In this document: piece by piece, positions 18,921 to 28,585 of the stretch
Layout: every line of letters starts with the position of its first letter
Numbering within the stretch: position 1 is the first letter of the stretch
Source of the DNA: Microvirga sp.
Lineage (GTDB): Bacteria > Pseudomonadota > Alphaproteobacteria > Rhizobiales > Beijerinckiaceae
DNA length: 59,872 bases
Assembly (NCBI RefSeq): GCF_014699075.1
Contig: NZ_JACXAB010000024.1
Coordinates: 1-59,872 of the forward strand
Direction of reading: 5' to 3'
The notes under the pieces: model-generated
What the model saw: the letters and a program-made list of their open reading frames with translations, nothing else
The model's database searches: none
What the model was told of the DNA's origin: nothing
Translations under genes and position numbers: made by a program

Positions 18921-21900
18921 TCAGGATAAGGGGGATTGCGTGCTTCTTCGGGCTGCGAGAGCCTCTGCGAGAGCCGCGGCTGCGGCGACATCGGCTGTCC
19001 GGAAGCCCTCCTCGAACTTGGCGAGGACCGGGGCGAGCAGTCCGAGAGCGTCGTCAGGACGCCCCAGCGACCTGTGCAGTCGTGCCAAACTGGTTACGGT
19101 CCGTAGTTCCCAAGAGAGGGCTCCCTGCGTGCGCGCCAATGCCAGTGAGCTCGCGAAGGCCTGCTCGGCCGCTTCCGGTTGTTCTCTCAGACAGCGAAGC
19201 AATATCTCGCCTTTGACGCGCATGAGTTCGGGTCTGAACCAATGTTCTTCCTTGGCTTTGCTTCCGGCCAGCGCCTCCTCGATCACCGCCATCGCTTCCG
19301 CGACCCGGCCCGCTGCCGCGAGCCCTTCCGCCAGAGCGGCTTGGAACGGTGAATGCTGCACATGGAAGGCCGTCTGCGGCAGCTCCGTCAGAGCTGTCTT
19401 CAACAGTTGCGACCCCGCTTCCGCGTCTCCTTGGTCGATCAGCATCTGTGCGCTGTAGGCCCGCACCCAGGTGCCGTAATTGACCTGACGTTTCGTGAGC
19501 TCCTGGAGGCGGTTCACAAGGCGCTCGGCCGCGGAACGATGCCCGGTCAGGAGCGCTAGCCGGCAACCGCAAAGAGCGACAGCGGCGAAATCCGAGGAGT
19601 CGTGCTGGAGCGCGCTCGTTTCATCGACGATGTCCAACGCGACACGCATGGCCCGGTCCGGGAAACCTTGCAGCCACAACGTGTGCGCAAGAACAGCAGT
19701 CGCTGCGGCGCGTTGGTCGAAGTGGTAGCGGGCAAGATGCGACCGGTCAGCCGGCGCGACATACCGGGCCAGCATCTGCTCGACCACGAGACGGGCGTCG
19801 GCCAACTCGCCAAGAGCCCAATGCGCCGCGCCGGCCATCCGGAAGCCAATCAGGACGTCATCGTCGAGGCCCGCTCCCTTGGCGATCTCCTGGAACCGAT
19901 GCGCGGTCGAGAGGCCTTCGCTGTGGGGGCCGCTCGTATAGTGGTGGAGCCACAGCCCCCACAGCGTCCGCAACTGGTAATCAACATCGCCCAAGCGCTT
20001 GGCGATGGCGAGGGCGGCTGACCAAGCGGCTTTCGTTTCCGGGCTGGCTCCCCTGATGTTGATCGTGGCGCCCGCCAAGGCCGCATAGAGCTGCATCTCA
20101 CGACGACCGCCCTGGGCGGCGGCCGGTCCAAGCGCAACGAGGGCGCGCTCCACACACGAGCGACACTCCTCCAGCAGTGACAGGCTCAGCCAAAGCGGAA
20201 CGGCAGCGGCCGTGAGCGTGGCCCCGAGATTGCGGTCACCCTGCTCGGAGAAGCACCAGTCCAAGGCAACGCGCACATTGCTGATCTCAGAGTCACTCCG
20301 CGTGAGGCACGGTTCCGGCGCAGCCCCGGGGCCGCCTGCGGGACGGGAGAGAGCCGCCGCGAAATATTCGGCATGGCGGCGCGCGAACTCGAGGTCCTCG
20401 CCACTGTCTGAGAGCTTCTCCCGTGCATAGGCCCTGACGGAATCGAGCAGCCGGTAACGGATCGTCGGCGCCCCCTCCGCCACAACGAGCGATTTCAGCA
20501 CAAGGTCGGCCACGATGTCCGCGAATTCGGCCGGAAGGAAGTCTGCGCCCGTCACGGCAGTCGCCGCTGCCAGCGATACCGCTCCCTGGAAGACCGAGAG
20601 CCGCCTGAGCACGGTGCGTTCCATGGGGGAGAGGAGCTCGTAGCTCCAGTCGATGGCGGACCGAAGCGTCTGATGACGCTGCAGTGTGGTCCTGCGCCCG
20701 CTCGTCAGGACGCGGAAGCGGTCATCCATCAAGGAGGCCAGGCCTGCGATGCCGAAGGCGTGCACCCGCGCCGCCGCCAGCTCAATCGCCAAAGGAATGC
20801 CATCCAAGCGGCGGCAGATCTCGATCAGCAGCGGGACCTCGGTCTCCAAGAGAGCGAAACTATCGTTGCTGGCCTTCGCCCGCTGGAGGAATAACTGCAG
20901 GGCTGGATAGGCCAGGGCCGCCTCGTGGGAGAGGCTCCCGCCTTCCGCGGGGAACGCGAGCGGCGTCACATGGACGACGTTCTCCCCCTCGGCGCGCAGA
21001 GGCTCGCGACTCGTCGCGATGACGCTGATGGCCGGGGCCTCGATCATGATCTGCTCGGAGAGGCTCGCGGCAGCGTCGATCAGATGCTCGCAGTTGTCGA
21101 GCAACAGGAGCATCTGCTTGTCGCGCAAGGTGGCCAGCAAGCCGGGAAGCGGGTTCTCCGACCGCACCGGGTGGCCGAGGGCTGAGGCGAGCGCCGTCGG
21201 AACGAGCCGCGGATCCTCCAACGTGGCGAGCTCGACGACCCGGACCCCATCCGCAAACCTGTGGGCATTCTGGGCGACAGCGAGAGCCAATGAGGTTTTG
21301 CCCACGCCGCCGGGGCCGACCAGCGTCACCAGCCTTTCCGACAGCTTTGAGTCGACTAGGGCGACGAGCTCCTCCCGACCCACGAGCGGCTTCAGGGGAA
21401 GGGGCACGCTCGGTGCGGTCGGCACCGGACCTGGCTTGGGATCGGGTTCTTTGGAGGGCGCCGTTGGCGCTGTCACATCGACCGAAAGCGCGTAGCCTCG
21501 ACCCGGGACGGTGACGATATAGGGTTTGCCGGAGGAGCTCTCGCCAAGGGCCCTGCGCAACGAGGAAACCTGCACCCTGAGATTGCTCTCCTCGACGAAC
21601 ACCCCCGGCCAGACGACGCTTGAGATCTCATCCTTGCTAACAATCTCGCCTGCCTTACCCGTCAGGACGAGGAGAATGTCAAAGGCACGGCCGCCCAAGG
21701 CAACCGGTTCGCCATCCTGCAGAAGCAAACGCTGGGCTGGGACGAGCCGGAACGGACCAAAAGCGATCTCGGAAGTCGTTTTAAGAATAGTTTCCGAAAC
21801 GGGCCCCTGATCCTGCAGCTCAGAGTGACCTTTCTCATGCAACGGCAAGCTCACCGGTTCGTCCCCTGCCTTGATCGATTGATGCTCTTGCTGCGCGGGA

Positions 21901-21971
21901 TCGGCAGAAGCGAAACCTGAACGACTGGGACGTAAATCGTCTTGCTGCCATCTACAACCGAGTCTGCGCAT
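18921..21971 (-). CDS. Winged-helix/STAND ATPase/TPR transcriptional regulator
   Basis: A 1016-residue regulator. Residues about 65-165 are an OmpR/CadC-type winged helix: IAFGPFRLVPAQRLLLQDGE, GRAFDILLVLTGKAGEIVSK, SNLRVQVSSLRRALGE, and the wing GRGYALSV. Residues about 195-470 are an NB-ARC-like ATPase with Walker A LVGPGGVGKTSLA, Walker B MLLLLDNCEH and the sensor VIATSREPLRAEGE. The remaining 500 residues are helical repeats (TPR-like) with many Ala-rich pairs. Such proteins integrate an unknown ligand with ATP-dependent oligomerisation. It lies upstream of the hydrolase/XapX/amidohydrolase run on the same strand and may control it; that is inference. The ATG at 21971 has GGAAG three bases before it. 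Confidence 0.88.
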   Translation of the reverse strand: MRRLGCRWQQDDLRPSRSGFASADPAQQEHQSIKAGDEPVSLPLHEKGHSELQDQGPVSETILKTTSEIAFGPFRLVPAQRLLLQDGEPVALGGRAFDILLVLTGKAGEIVSKDEISSVVWPGVFVEESNLRVQVSSLRRALGESSSGKPYIVTVPGRGYALSVDVTAPTAPSKEPDPKPGPVPTAPSVPLPLKPLVGREELVALVDSKLSERLVTLVGPGGVGKTSLALAVAQNAHRFADGVRVVELATLEDPRLVPTALASALGHPVRSENPLPGLLATLRDKQMLLLLDNCEHLIDAAASLSEQIMIEAPAISVIATSREPLRAEGENVVHVTPLAFPAEGGSLSHEAALAYPALQLFLQRAKASNDSFALLETEVPLLIEICRRLDGIPLAIELAAARVHAFGIAGLASLMDDRFRVLTSGRRTTLQRHQTLRSAIDWSYELLSPMERTVLRRLSVFQGAVSLAAATAVTGADFLPAEFADIVADLVLKSLVVAEGAPTIRYRLLDSVRAYAREKLSDSGEDLEFARRHAEYFAAALSRPAGGPGAAPEPCLTRSDSEISNVRVALDWCFSEQGDRNLGATLTAAAVPLWLSLSLLEECRSCVERALVALGPAAAQGGRREMQLYAALAGATINIRGASPETKAAWSAALAIAKRLGDVDYQLRTLWGLWLHHYTSGPHSEGLSTAHRFQEIAKGAGLDDDVLIGFRMAGAAHWALGELADARLVVEQMLARYVAPADRSHLARYHFDQRAAATAVLAHTLWLQGFPDRAMRVALDIVDETSALQHDSSDFAAVALCGCRLALLTGHRSAAERLVNRLQELTKRQVNYGTWVRAYSAQMLIDQGDAEAGSQLLKTALTELPQTAFHVQHSPFQAALAEGLAAAGRVAEAMAVIEEALAGSKAKEEHWFRPELMRVKGEILLRCLREQPEAAEQAFASSLALARTQGALSWELRTVTSLARLHRSLGRPDDALGLLAPVLAKFEEGFRTADVAAAAALAEALAARRSTQSPLS

Positions 21972-22530
21972 ATCTTCCGCGTCAATTCAATCTCCCAGGG
22001 TCGGCTTGTCCGTTCACAAGCCTTCAGGGGAATTTTGTTGCAGGGCGATCTCAGCTGCGAGGAGGTCGAGGCCCACACGGATACGTGGGGATTGACGGTA
22101 TGCCCGGCAAATGGGGTGGGGCGAGAACGAAGCCGCGTCTACTTGCTTGCTGGCAAGCCTCCCCGCAACAGGCAGTTCTGGGTCTAAATAAACCCGCAAA
22201 TGTCGATTGATGGCAGGTTCCAGAAGTAAGCCGAATTTTTGTATATGGCGCGACAAGCGGGCCTCCATCTGGTTCGTTCAACATTACACTTTGCCCCAAA
22301 GGCGACACCCAACCTCATTGTTTTGAACTGTGACTTACTGGTGGGGCTGACGTCGTCGGCAGTAGGGCAGGAGCATGCCTCCCGTTAGCCCGGGCACGCT
22401 GCGCCACCTGACCTGAGTCCGGCAGCAACCTCTGACCGATGCCGCCTGCTTTGCTTGACCGCAAGAAGCGGGATAGCCCACCTGACTTACCTGATGACAT
22501 GATCAGGCCAACTCCCACCAGTTTGTGTCC
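21972..22530. other. Intergenic stretch, possible small minus-strand frame
   Basis: About 560 bases. A minus-strand frame at 22014-22268 could encode an 84-residue protein with no recognised domain, but it lacks a convincing ribosome binding site. The motif AAGTAAGCCGAAT occurs at about 22229 and again at about 59675, in both cases between genes, which hints at a dispersed mobile remnant. Nothing else is supported. Confidence 0.3.
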
Positions 22531-23217
22531 TCAGCTTGCGGATAGATCATCTGGCGGCTGCCCGGCCGCCGCCAGAACAACGACTTTTGCGCCAACTGGA
22601 ACTCGCTTGTACAGATCGATGATGTCTTGGTTGAGGAACCGCACGCAGCCGGACGATACCATCGAGCCGATCGACCACGGCTCCGTGGTGCCATGCAGAC
22701 GATAAAGCGTGTCCTGTCCGTCTCTGTAAAGATAGAGCGCGCGCGGGCCGAGCGGGTTCTCCGGCCCGCCATCCATGCCGTTCTCATACTTGGCGTAGCG
22801 ATCCGGTTCCCGCCGGATCATGTCGCGGGTCGGCCTCCAGCGGGGCCATTCCGCTTTGCGGCCGACGATGGCGGTGCCCTGGAAGTTAAACGCCTCCTGT
22901 TTACCGACGCCAACGCCATACCGAATGGCATGATTGCCCCCGAGGGTGAGATAGGCGAACCGTGTGGCAGTGTTCACCACGACTGTTCCGGGCTGCTCCC
23001 GCGTCACGTAAGGAACGATACGCCTCAGAAATCGGCTGTCGATTGCGGTGGTGTCTACGGCCGGGAGCGGGAACGGCTCTGTGACGATATCCGTGTACAA
23101 ATCTCCATGGAGCGGATCTACCACGGGTACAACTGTCGACAACTGAGGCTTAGGCTGTGACGTGCACGACGCAAGCAAGGCAGAAGACCCGAAGACGAAC
23201 ATGCGCCGGCTGATCAT
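22531..23217 (-). CDS. L,D-transpeptidase (YkuD/ErfK family) lipoprotein
   Basis: A 228-residue peptidoglycan cross-linking enzyme. The ATG at 23217 has GGAG upstream; an upstream TTG at 23235 is less likely. The N-terminus MISRRMFVFGSSALLASCTS is a twin-arginine-like signal with lipobox LLASC, so the protein should be anchored in the envelope. The YkuD domain spans about residues 85-220: VVVNTATRFAYLTL, then RLHGTTEPWSIGSMVSSGCVRF with catalytic His and Cys, then DIIDLYKRVPVGAKVVVL. It would form 3-3 cross-links or attach proteins to peptidoglycan. It is flanked by the MFS gene, also on the minus strand, and seems to be a single unit. Confidence 0.93.
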   Translation of the reverse strand: MISRRMFVFGSSALLASCTSQPKPQLSTVVPVVDPLHGDLYTDIVTEPFPLPAVDTTAIDSRFLRRIVPYVTREQPGTVVVNTATRFAYLTLGGNHAIRYGVGVGKQEAFNFQGTAIVGRKAEWPRWRPTRDMIRREPDRYAKYENGMDGGPENPLGPRALYLYRDGQDTLYRLHGTTEPWSIGSMVSSGCVRFLNQDIIDLYKRVPVGAKVVVLAAAGQPPDDLSAS

Positions 23218-23334
23218 GGTGAATTCTCCACGCAACTATGGTGATAGAGGTTGCTTACGGCTTCGAATGACCCCTGCCGGGGCAGTAAAAAGTCGATGAC
23301 GAGGGCCGAGGGATTGCAGCGCAAACCGGGTGGC

Positions 23335-24537
23335 TTACTGACCCGACTCGGGTGACGAGCGCCGCGCTCTGACAAGCTGGAGAGCCACCGCAGCAAATCC
23401 GAGCCCTAGTCCAAGCCCGACCACTGCGGACCAGCCGCCTGCTTGCCAAGCCACCGTTCCGGATGCCGAGCCGAGGGCTCCGCCGAGGAACATGGATCCC
23501 ATCAGGATTGTGTTGAGGCGAGCCCGCGCCTCCGACTGCAATGCGAATACAATGCTCTGATTGGCGACCAAGGCTGCCTGCATGGCGACGTCTAAGATGA
23601 TCACTCCAAGGATAAGCCCCACGAGCGATCCCGAGATGCCAAAAACTATCCATGAGATGGAGGTCAGGGCAGCTCCTGTCAGTACTATCCGAGTGGAGCC
23701 ATGCCGGTCAGCGAACCGGCCAGAAACAGGTGCTGCGACAATCCCAATGGCGCCCACGATGCCGAACAGGCCGGCGATGTCTGCACCAAGACCGTAGGGA
23801 GGCTGCTCGAGGCGAAAGGCGAGGATGGTCCAAAAGAGTGTAAACGCCGCGAAGATGAGCGCCTGAGTGACCGCCGCAAGGCGCAGCGCCGGCAATCCAA
23901 CCCAGAGATGCGCGAGGGAGCGGATGAGCGCACCATAGGAGTGCGACGTGTCAGGCCGGCTCGTAGGCAGGTAGAGCGCCATGAGACCGCCGGCACCGAG
24001 CGCCATCGGAGCACTCAGCCAGAACATCTCCCGCCATCCCACCTGGGCGGCCATGAACCCGGCCAGCGTCCGACTCAGCAGAATGCCTGTGAGAATGCCG
24101 GACAAGACGACCCCGACGGTGGCACCGCGACGCTCGGGGGAGGACAGATGAGCGGCCAGGGGCACGATCTGCTGCGCGACTGTCGCAGCAAGGCCGACAA
24201 TGAACGAGCTTGCGACGGCAAGAGCCGGAGTTGGCGCTATGGCGCAGAGCACGAGTGCGAGCGCCAGCGCACCGAACTGTACGACGATCAGCCTCCGTCG
24301 CTCAATCCGGTCACCGAGAGGGACGAGCAGGACAAGTCCCAGCGCATATCCCAGCTGAGTTGCGGTAGGGATCATGCCTGTTAGCGAGCCGGGCATGTCT
24401 CGCTCCATCACACCGAGCATCGGCTGGTTGTAGTAGATGTTGGCGACCGCAATTCCGGCGGCTACCGCCATCGCGAAGATGGTTCCGCGTCCTAGAGTGG
24501 TCGGAGCGGTGAGATCCACCGGGGTCTGCGCGAGCAT
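23335..24537 (-). CDS. MFS transporter (drug/metabolite exporter type)
   Basis: A 400-residue 12-TM major facilitator protein of the inner membrane. The ATG at 24537 has GGAGAGG nearby; the upstream frame to 24594 has no site. [21 protein letters not shown] is TM1 with the NIYYNQP motif of the YybF/YnfM-like exporter group, and [11 protein letters not shown] is the loop 2-3 motif A. The gene is divergent from the LysR regulator at 24662, the usual arrangement for an inducible exporter. The substrate is unknown. Confidence 0.92.
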   Translation of the reverse strand: MLAQTPVDLTAPTTLGRGTIFAMAVAAGIAVANIYYNQPMLGVMERDMPGSLTGMIPTATQLGYALGLVLLVPLGDRIERRRLIVVQFGALALALVLCAIAPTPALAVASSFIVGLAATVAQQIVPLAAHLSSPERRGATVGVVLSGILTGILLSRTLAGFMAAQVGWREMFWLSAPMALGAGGLMALYLPTSRPDTSHSYGALIRSLAHLWVGLPALRLAAVTQALIFAAFTLFWTILAFRLEQPPYGLGADIAGLFGIVGAIGIVAAPVSGRFADRHGSTRIVLTGAALTSISWIVFGISGSLVGLILGVIILDVAMQAALVANQSIVFALQSEARARLNTILMGSMFLGGALGSASGTVAWQAGGWSAVVGLGLGLGFAAVALQLVRARRSSPESGQ

Positions 24538-24597
24538 TGTACCTCTCCATCGGCTGATGCGGCGCGGGTTCATCCGCGAGCCAATGGGCATCAAGCT

Positions 24598-24663
24598 ATT
24601 CTATCTCGCAAGGAGCTGTAGTACCCTAGATTGATAGGCGACTATATCTTCAGGCGATAGAAT
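24598..24663. promoter_or_regulatory. Divergent promoter region with ATTCTATC/GATAGAAT inverted repeat
   Basis: ATTCTATC at 24598-24605 and GATAGAAT at 24656-24663 are perfect inverted repeats; the second overlaps the LysR start codon. GATAGG and CTATATC lie between them. LysR proteins usually bind their own divergent promoter, so these are candidate recognition and activation sites. Confidence 0.45.
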
Positions 24664-25543
24664 GGACTTCCTGACACTCTCGGTATTTGTTGAGGCAGCC
24701 GGTGCGGGGAGCCTTGCTGCGGCTGCTCGGCGGCTGCGCATCGCCCCGATGGCCGCCACACGGCATCTCGCTGCTCTGGAAAGGGAGCTCGGCGTCCGCC
24801 TGATGCACCGGACAACACGCTCGCTGGCTCTGACCAACGAGGGACAAACCTTTTTGCCTCATGCGCAGGCTCTGCTGGAAGAGCATGATGCCGCATTGGC
24901 GAGTATGCGCCAGGCGGCATCGGGCGCATCAGGCCTCTTACGCGTGACAGCGCCATCCAGCTTCGGCCGCAAGGTACTGGCCCCTGCAGCGGTTGCCTTC
25001 ATGAAGGCCAACCCTGACGTTCGCGTTGACCTTCTCCTGACAGACAGCGTCGTTGATATCGTGAGCGAAGGCCTCGACCTTGCTGTGCGGATCGCGAAGC
25101 TGAGTGATACGAGCTTGATCGCTCGCCGCTTGGCTCCCAATCCAAGGGGGCTCTTCGCATCACCGGAATATCTCAAAGCGAGAAGGCCGCCATCAACCCT
25201 GGCTGACCTGCGGAACCATGAGTGTCTAGCGATTACGGGCACCACCCATTGGAGCTTCAGCGGCCCCGATCAAACGGCACCCGTGAAGATCGGTGGCCGT
25301 TTCACGGCGAGTACCATTGAAGGAGTTTATCAGGCGTGCATCGGTGGGCTCGGTATCGCACTCCTCTCGGAGTGGATGGCGAAGGAGGGTCTCGCGAGCG
25401 GCGCACTCGCGGAGGTCCGGATCACGGACGCAGCACCCGAGATGCTCGCGATCTGGGCCATCTACCCAACGCGACGGATGGTCCCGGCCAAGGTGAGGTT
25501 GTTTATTGATGCACTCTCAAGCGCGTTGAACTCGGCGGCATAA
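24662..25543 (+). CDS. LysR-family regulator divergent from the MFS exporter
   Basis: A 293-residue LysR regulator. Residues 1-60 hold the winged helix-turn-helix: FVEAAGAGSLAAAARRLRIA, RHLAALERELGVRLMHRTTR, then SLALTNEGQTFL. Residues about 88-290 form the periplasmic-binding-like effector domain (LRVTAPSSFGRKVLAPA, DLAVRIAKLSDTSLIARRL). It belongs to the CrgA/PtxR-like subgroup that often controls an adjacent exporter or oxidoreductase. The start overlaps the candidate operator, consistent with autorepression. Confidence 0.93.
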   Translation: MDFLTLSVFVEAAGAGSLAAAARRLRIAPMAATRHLAALERELGVRLMHRTTRSLALTNEGQTFLPHAQALLEEHDAALASMRQAASGASGLLRVTAPSSFGRKVLAPAAVAFMKANPDVRVDLLLTDSVVDIVSEGLDLAVRIAKLSDTSLIARRLAPNPRGLFASPEYLKARRPPSTLADLRNHECLAITGTTHWSFSGPDQTAPVKIGGRFTASTIEGVYQACIGGLGIALLSEWMAKEGLASGALAEVRITDAAPEMLAIWAIYPTRRMVPAKVRLFIDALSSALNSAA

Positions 25544-26087
25544 GACCTCCGACTCGGCAGCAGGGGAGAACGACTGCTTCTGGCACTGAGCTGAAAGGAA
25601 ACGGAACGTCCGCTTCCGACAGTAACACCAGAGGTTCCTGTCAATGGACGAATTTCACCACCTGACCCAGAGCTGTCCTTCGTCCGTCAAGTCTCTGGTC
25701 ACGACCTGTTATGCCAAGCATTCAGGCCCTTGGCTGCATCAACGGAGCAAGGGCGTCGCTCCTTGTAACAGGGCGGGACCATTGTTCCGGATCGCTGCAT
25801 ACCCCTGTACAGGTCTGGGGGAGGCCGGGAAAAAGCCCAGATCCGAGGGTTGTCGGCGCACTAGCCGCCGTAGCGGCTCTCCGCTTGCACGGCACGCCTT
25901 GTCGGTCGAGAGCTACCTCAGCCAAACCACATGGAGACAGAACCGCCGGGCTTGAGACGCTTCCGCCAAGAGAGCTGAGGAATAGCGCTCATCGTTCGGC
26001 GGAAAATGGCTGACAAATTGCTGCAGACGGCTATTGTCCGCCTGAGGCCTCCGCCATGCGGAGCCGCCCACATGTCCCGGAGTCTGA
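25544..26087. other. Intergenic stretch without a supported gene
   Basis: About 540 bases between the LysR gene and the kinase gene. Frames in it have atypical composition and match nothing I recognise. Short hairpins are seen at 25863-25878 (AGCCGC/GCGGCT) and, just before the kinase, CTCCGC/GCGGAG at about 26047-26061. The kinase operon promoter should lie in the last part. Confidence 0.35.
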
Positions 26088-27182
26088 ATGACCACGGGCC
26101 GTTCTGGCGAGGTAAGCCCAATCATGTCGACGACGTCGCAAGCGAGCATCAATGCAGTGCTCGAAACCGCTGTGCCCGTGGCTGCGGCCGAGGAAGTGAA
26201 GGCAATTGCGCTTCAGCATTTCAGCATTCGCGGCGAGCCGACTCAGCTGCCTGGCGAGCGGGATAGCAACTTCCACATCAGGACGGAGGACGGCAATGAT
26301 TTCCTTCTGAGGATCAGCAATCCTGTCGAAGACCGTCAGGTGACGGATTTCCAAACCAAACTCCTGCTGCACATCGAGCAGGCAGATCCCTCGTTGCCTG
26401 TGCCGCGCATTGTCAGATCCGTCGAAGGCACGCCCGACATCATGCTCGCGCTTCCGGGTCAGCCGCCAAGCGTCGTGCGCCTCTATACGTTTCTCCAGGG
26501 CGTCCCCATGTACAAGGCACAGCCCAGCCGGCGCCAGCGGCGGAACATGGGCGGAGTGCTCGCCCGGATCGATCTCGCCATGCGGGAGTTCCAGCATCCG
26601 GCTTCCAACCATGAGCTGATGTGGGACATGAAGCACGCCCACCGCCTTCGCCCCCTGCTAGTGCATATTGAGGACCTGCAACGGCGTGCTCTTGTGGAGC
26701 GGTTCGTCGACCGGTTCGAGCAATTCGTGCTGCCGGCCATGCCGAACCTGCGCACGCAAGTCATCCACAACGACCTGAACCCGCACAACGTGCTCGTGGC
26801 GGGCAGCGATCATGGCCATGTGACCGGTGTGATCGATTTCGGCGATGCGGTGCTAGCTCCCCTAGTGAACGATCCTGCGGTCGCCGCGGCCTATCGGAAT
26901 GTGGATGCCGGGCATCCGCTTGAAACTGTCTCCGACTTCATTGCCGGATACCATGCCGTACTTCCGCTTGAGGACGCCGAGTTCGAGATCCTGTTCGACC
27001 TCGTTGCGACCCGCATGATACTGACGGTGCTGATTACCAGCTGGCGCGCCGACATCCAGCCGGAGAACCGCGAATACATCCTGCGCAACGCGCCGTCAGC
27101 CTGGGCTGGGTTGGAGCGCTTTGCCTCCTTGGACAGCGTGGAAGCGCGCGCCTATCTTCGCCGAAACAGCCGCCCGGAGTGA
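26088..27182 (+). CDS. APH-fold kinase similar to hydroxylysine kinase (HYKK/AGPHD1)
   Basis: A 364-residue aminoglycoside-phosphotransferase-fold kinase, predicted to phosphorylate the hydroxyl of a small amine. The N-lobe has QLPGERDSNFHIRTEDGNDF with FLLRISN carrying the ATP-binding Lys-equivalent. The catalytic loop is VIHNDLNPHNVLV (about 225-237) and the metal site VTGVIDFGDAV (about 245-255). The domain order and the lobe FLQGVPMYKA match the eukaryotic hydroxylysine kinase family. The gene ends four bases before the phospholyase-type aminotransferase, so the products should act in sequence. The start 26088 has GGAG five bases upstream; ATG 26124 is a possible alternative. Confidence 0.85.
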   Translation: MTTGRSGEVSPIMSTTSQASINAVLETAVPVAAAEEVKAIALQHFSIRGEPTQLPGERDSNFHIRTEDGNDFLLRISNPVEDRQVTDFQTKLLLHIEQADPSLPVPRIVRSVEGTPDIMLALPGQPPSVVRLYTFLQGVPMYKAQPSRRQRRNMGGVLARIDLAMREFQHPASNHELMWDMKHAHRLRPLLVHIEDLQRRALVERFVDRFEQFVLPAMPNLRTQVIHNDLNPHNVLVAGSDHGHVTGVIDFGDAVLAPLVNDPAVAAAYRNVDAGHPLETVSDFIAGYHAVLPLEDAEFEILFDLVATRMILTVLITSWRADIQPENREYILRNAPSAWAGLERFASLDSVEARAYLRRNSRPE

Positions 27183-27185
27183 CCG

Positions 27186-28514
27186 ATGTCCATGATCAAC
27201 GCCTATGATCCTTCCAAGGCGACCGATGTAGCCGCGCGCGAGCAGGAGATGATCGCCCGTCGCCAGCGCCTGCTCGGGCCAGCCTACCGGCTGTTCTATG
27301 CCAACCCAGTCCATGTGGTGCGCGGGGAGGGTGTGTGGCTTTATGATCCCGATGGCCAGGCTTATCTCGACGTCTACAACAACGTGGCGTCCGTCGGCCA
27401 TTGCCACCCGCACGTGGTGGCTGCGCTGTCCAAGCAGGCGTCCACTCTCAATACCCATACTCGCTACCTGCACGACATGGTTCTCGATTATGCCGAGAAG
27501 CTTCTCGACTATTTTCCGATCGAGAACCCGCAGGTGATGTTCACCTGCACGGGCAGCGAGGCGAACGACTTGGCCTTGCGCGTGGCGAAAACGCATACAG
27601 GCGGCACCGGTATCATCATCACCGACTTTGCCTACCATGGCGTCACGAGCGTCATCGCAGAGATGTCGCCCTCGCTCGGTGCCGGGATGCGGCTCGGAGA
27701 GCACGTGCGCACCGTGCCGGCCCCGGACCATTATCGATCGAATGGGCAGGACGTGGGCGTAGCCTTCGCACAGCATGTTCGTGCCGCGATCGACGATATG
27801 AGGGCTCATGATATCAAGCCCGCTGCGCTGATTGTCGACACGATCTTCTCAAGTGACGGTGTGTTCTCGGATCCAGCAGGCTTCCTGAAGCCAGCGGTCG
27901 AGGAAATCCGCAAGGCTGGCGGGATTTTCATCGCGGACGAGGTCCAGCCCGGCTTCGGTCGCACAGGCGAGGCTATGTGGGGATTCCAGCGCCATGGGGT
28001 TGTGCCCGATATCGTGACTCTCGGAAAGCCCATGGGCAACGGTCATCCCGTAGCCGCCATGGTGGCGAAGTCTGAGGTCCTAAGTGAGTTCGGGAAGCGC
28101 GTGCGCTATTTCAACACCTTCGGCGGCAACCCCGTTTCCTCGGCCGTCGGCATTGCAGTGCTGGAGGTCATTGAGCGGGAAGGCCTAGTGGAGAGTGCGA
28201 GAAGCGTGGGCACTTATCTCCGACAAGGCCTGCGGGAGTTGGCGAACCGCTATCCGATCATCGGCGATGTGCGCGGGGCCGGTCTGTTCGTCGGCGTGGA
28301 GTTGGTGCGCGACCGTGCAACCAAGGAGCCCGCGGCGCAGGAGACGGCGGCCCTGGTGAACGGCCTGCGCGAGCGGCGAGTGCTCATCAGCGCGACGGGA
28401 CGCGCGGCGAACGGCCTGAAGATCCGCCCACCGCTGGTCTTCTCGAAGGCGAACGCCGACCAGTTCCTATCCGCCATGGACGAGACCTTGGCTGGCATCA
28501 TCTCCCGGTCTTGA
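27186..28514 (+). CDS. Class III aminotransferase of the phosphoethanolamine/phosphohydroxylysine phospholyase type
   Basis: A 442-residue PLP enzyme. Its blocks follow the ETNPPL/PHYKPL (AGXT2L) group: LFYANPVHVVRGEGVWLYD, YNNVASVGHCHPHVV, NTHTRYLHD, GSEANDLALRVA, FIADEVQPGFGRTGE, the PLP Lys in VTLGKPMGNGHPVAAM, then YFNTFGGNPVSSAVG and PIIGDVRGAGLFVGVEL. Members release phosphate and ammonia from a phosphorylated amino alcohol to give an aldehyde. Coupling to the HYKK-like kinase just upstream strongly supports that chemistry over plain transamination. The exact substrate is unknown. The gene ends before a bidirectional terminator. Confidence 0.88.
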   Translation: MSMINAYDPSKATDVAAREQEMIARRQRLLGPAYRLFYANPVHVVRGEGVWLYDPDGQAYLDVYNNVASVGHCHPHVVAALSKQASTLNTHTRYLHDMVLDYAEKLLDYFPIENPQVMFTCTGSEANDLALRVAKTHTGGTGIIITDFAYHGVTSVIAEMSPSLGAGMRLGEHVRTVPAPDHYRSNGQDVGVAFAQHVRAAIDDMRAHDIKPAALIVDTIFSSDGVFSDPAGFLKPAVEEIRKAGGIFIADEVQPGFGRTGEAMWGFQRHGVVPDIVTLGKPMGNGHPVAAMVAKSEVLSEFGKRVRYFNTFGGNPVSSAVGIAVLEVIEREGLVESARSVGTYLRQGLRELANRYPIIGDVRGAGLFVGVELVRDRATKEPAAQETAALVNGLRERRVLISATGRAANGLKIRPPLVFSKANADQFLSAMDETLAGIISRS

Positions 28515-28531
28515 GCAACCTGATAACAGCG

Positions 28532-28557
28532 AGCGACCGGCGCTGCCGCCGGTCGCT
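28532..28557. terminator. Bidirectional terminator between convergent genes
   Basis: AGCGACCGGCG and CGCCGGTCGCT make a perfect 11-pair stem with a CTGC loop. It lies in the 71-base gap between the plus-strand phospholyase gene and the minus-strand HisD-like gene and should serve both. The T runs are short. Confidence 0.75.
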
Positions 28558-28585
28558 AATCATCTGGTTCCTGCCGATTATGAGA

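Noticed and set aside
18631..19458. 275-codon plus-strand frame at the 3' end of the STAND regulator
   Set aside because: Two thirds of it is antisense to the regulator and no ribosome binding site or family is seen.
22014..22268. 84-codon minus-strand frame between the STAND regulator and the transpeptidase
   Set aside because: No ribosome binding site and no domain; kept only as a note on the intergenic stretch.
25644..25955. 103-codon frame in the gap before the kinase gene
   Set aside because: No ribosome binding site, atypical composition and no recognisable family.
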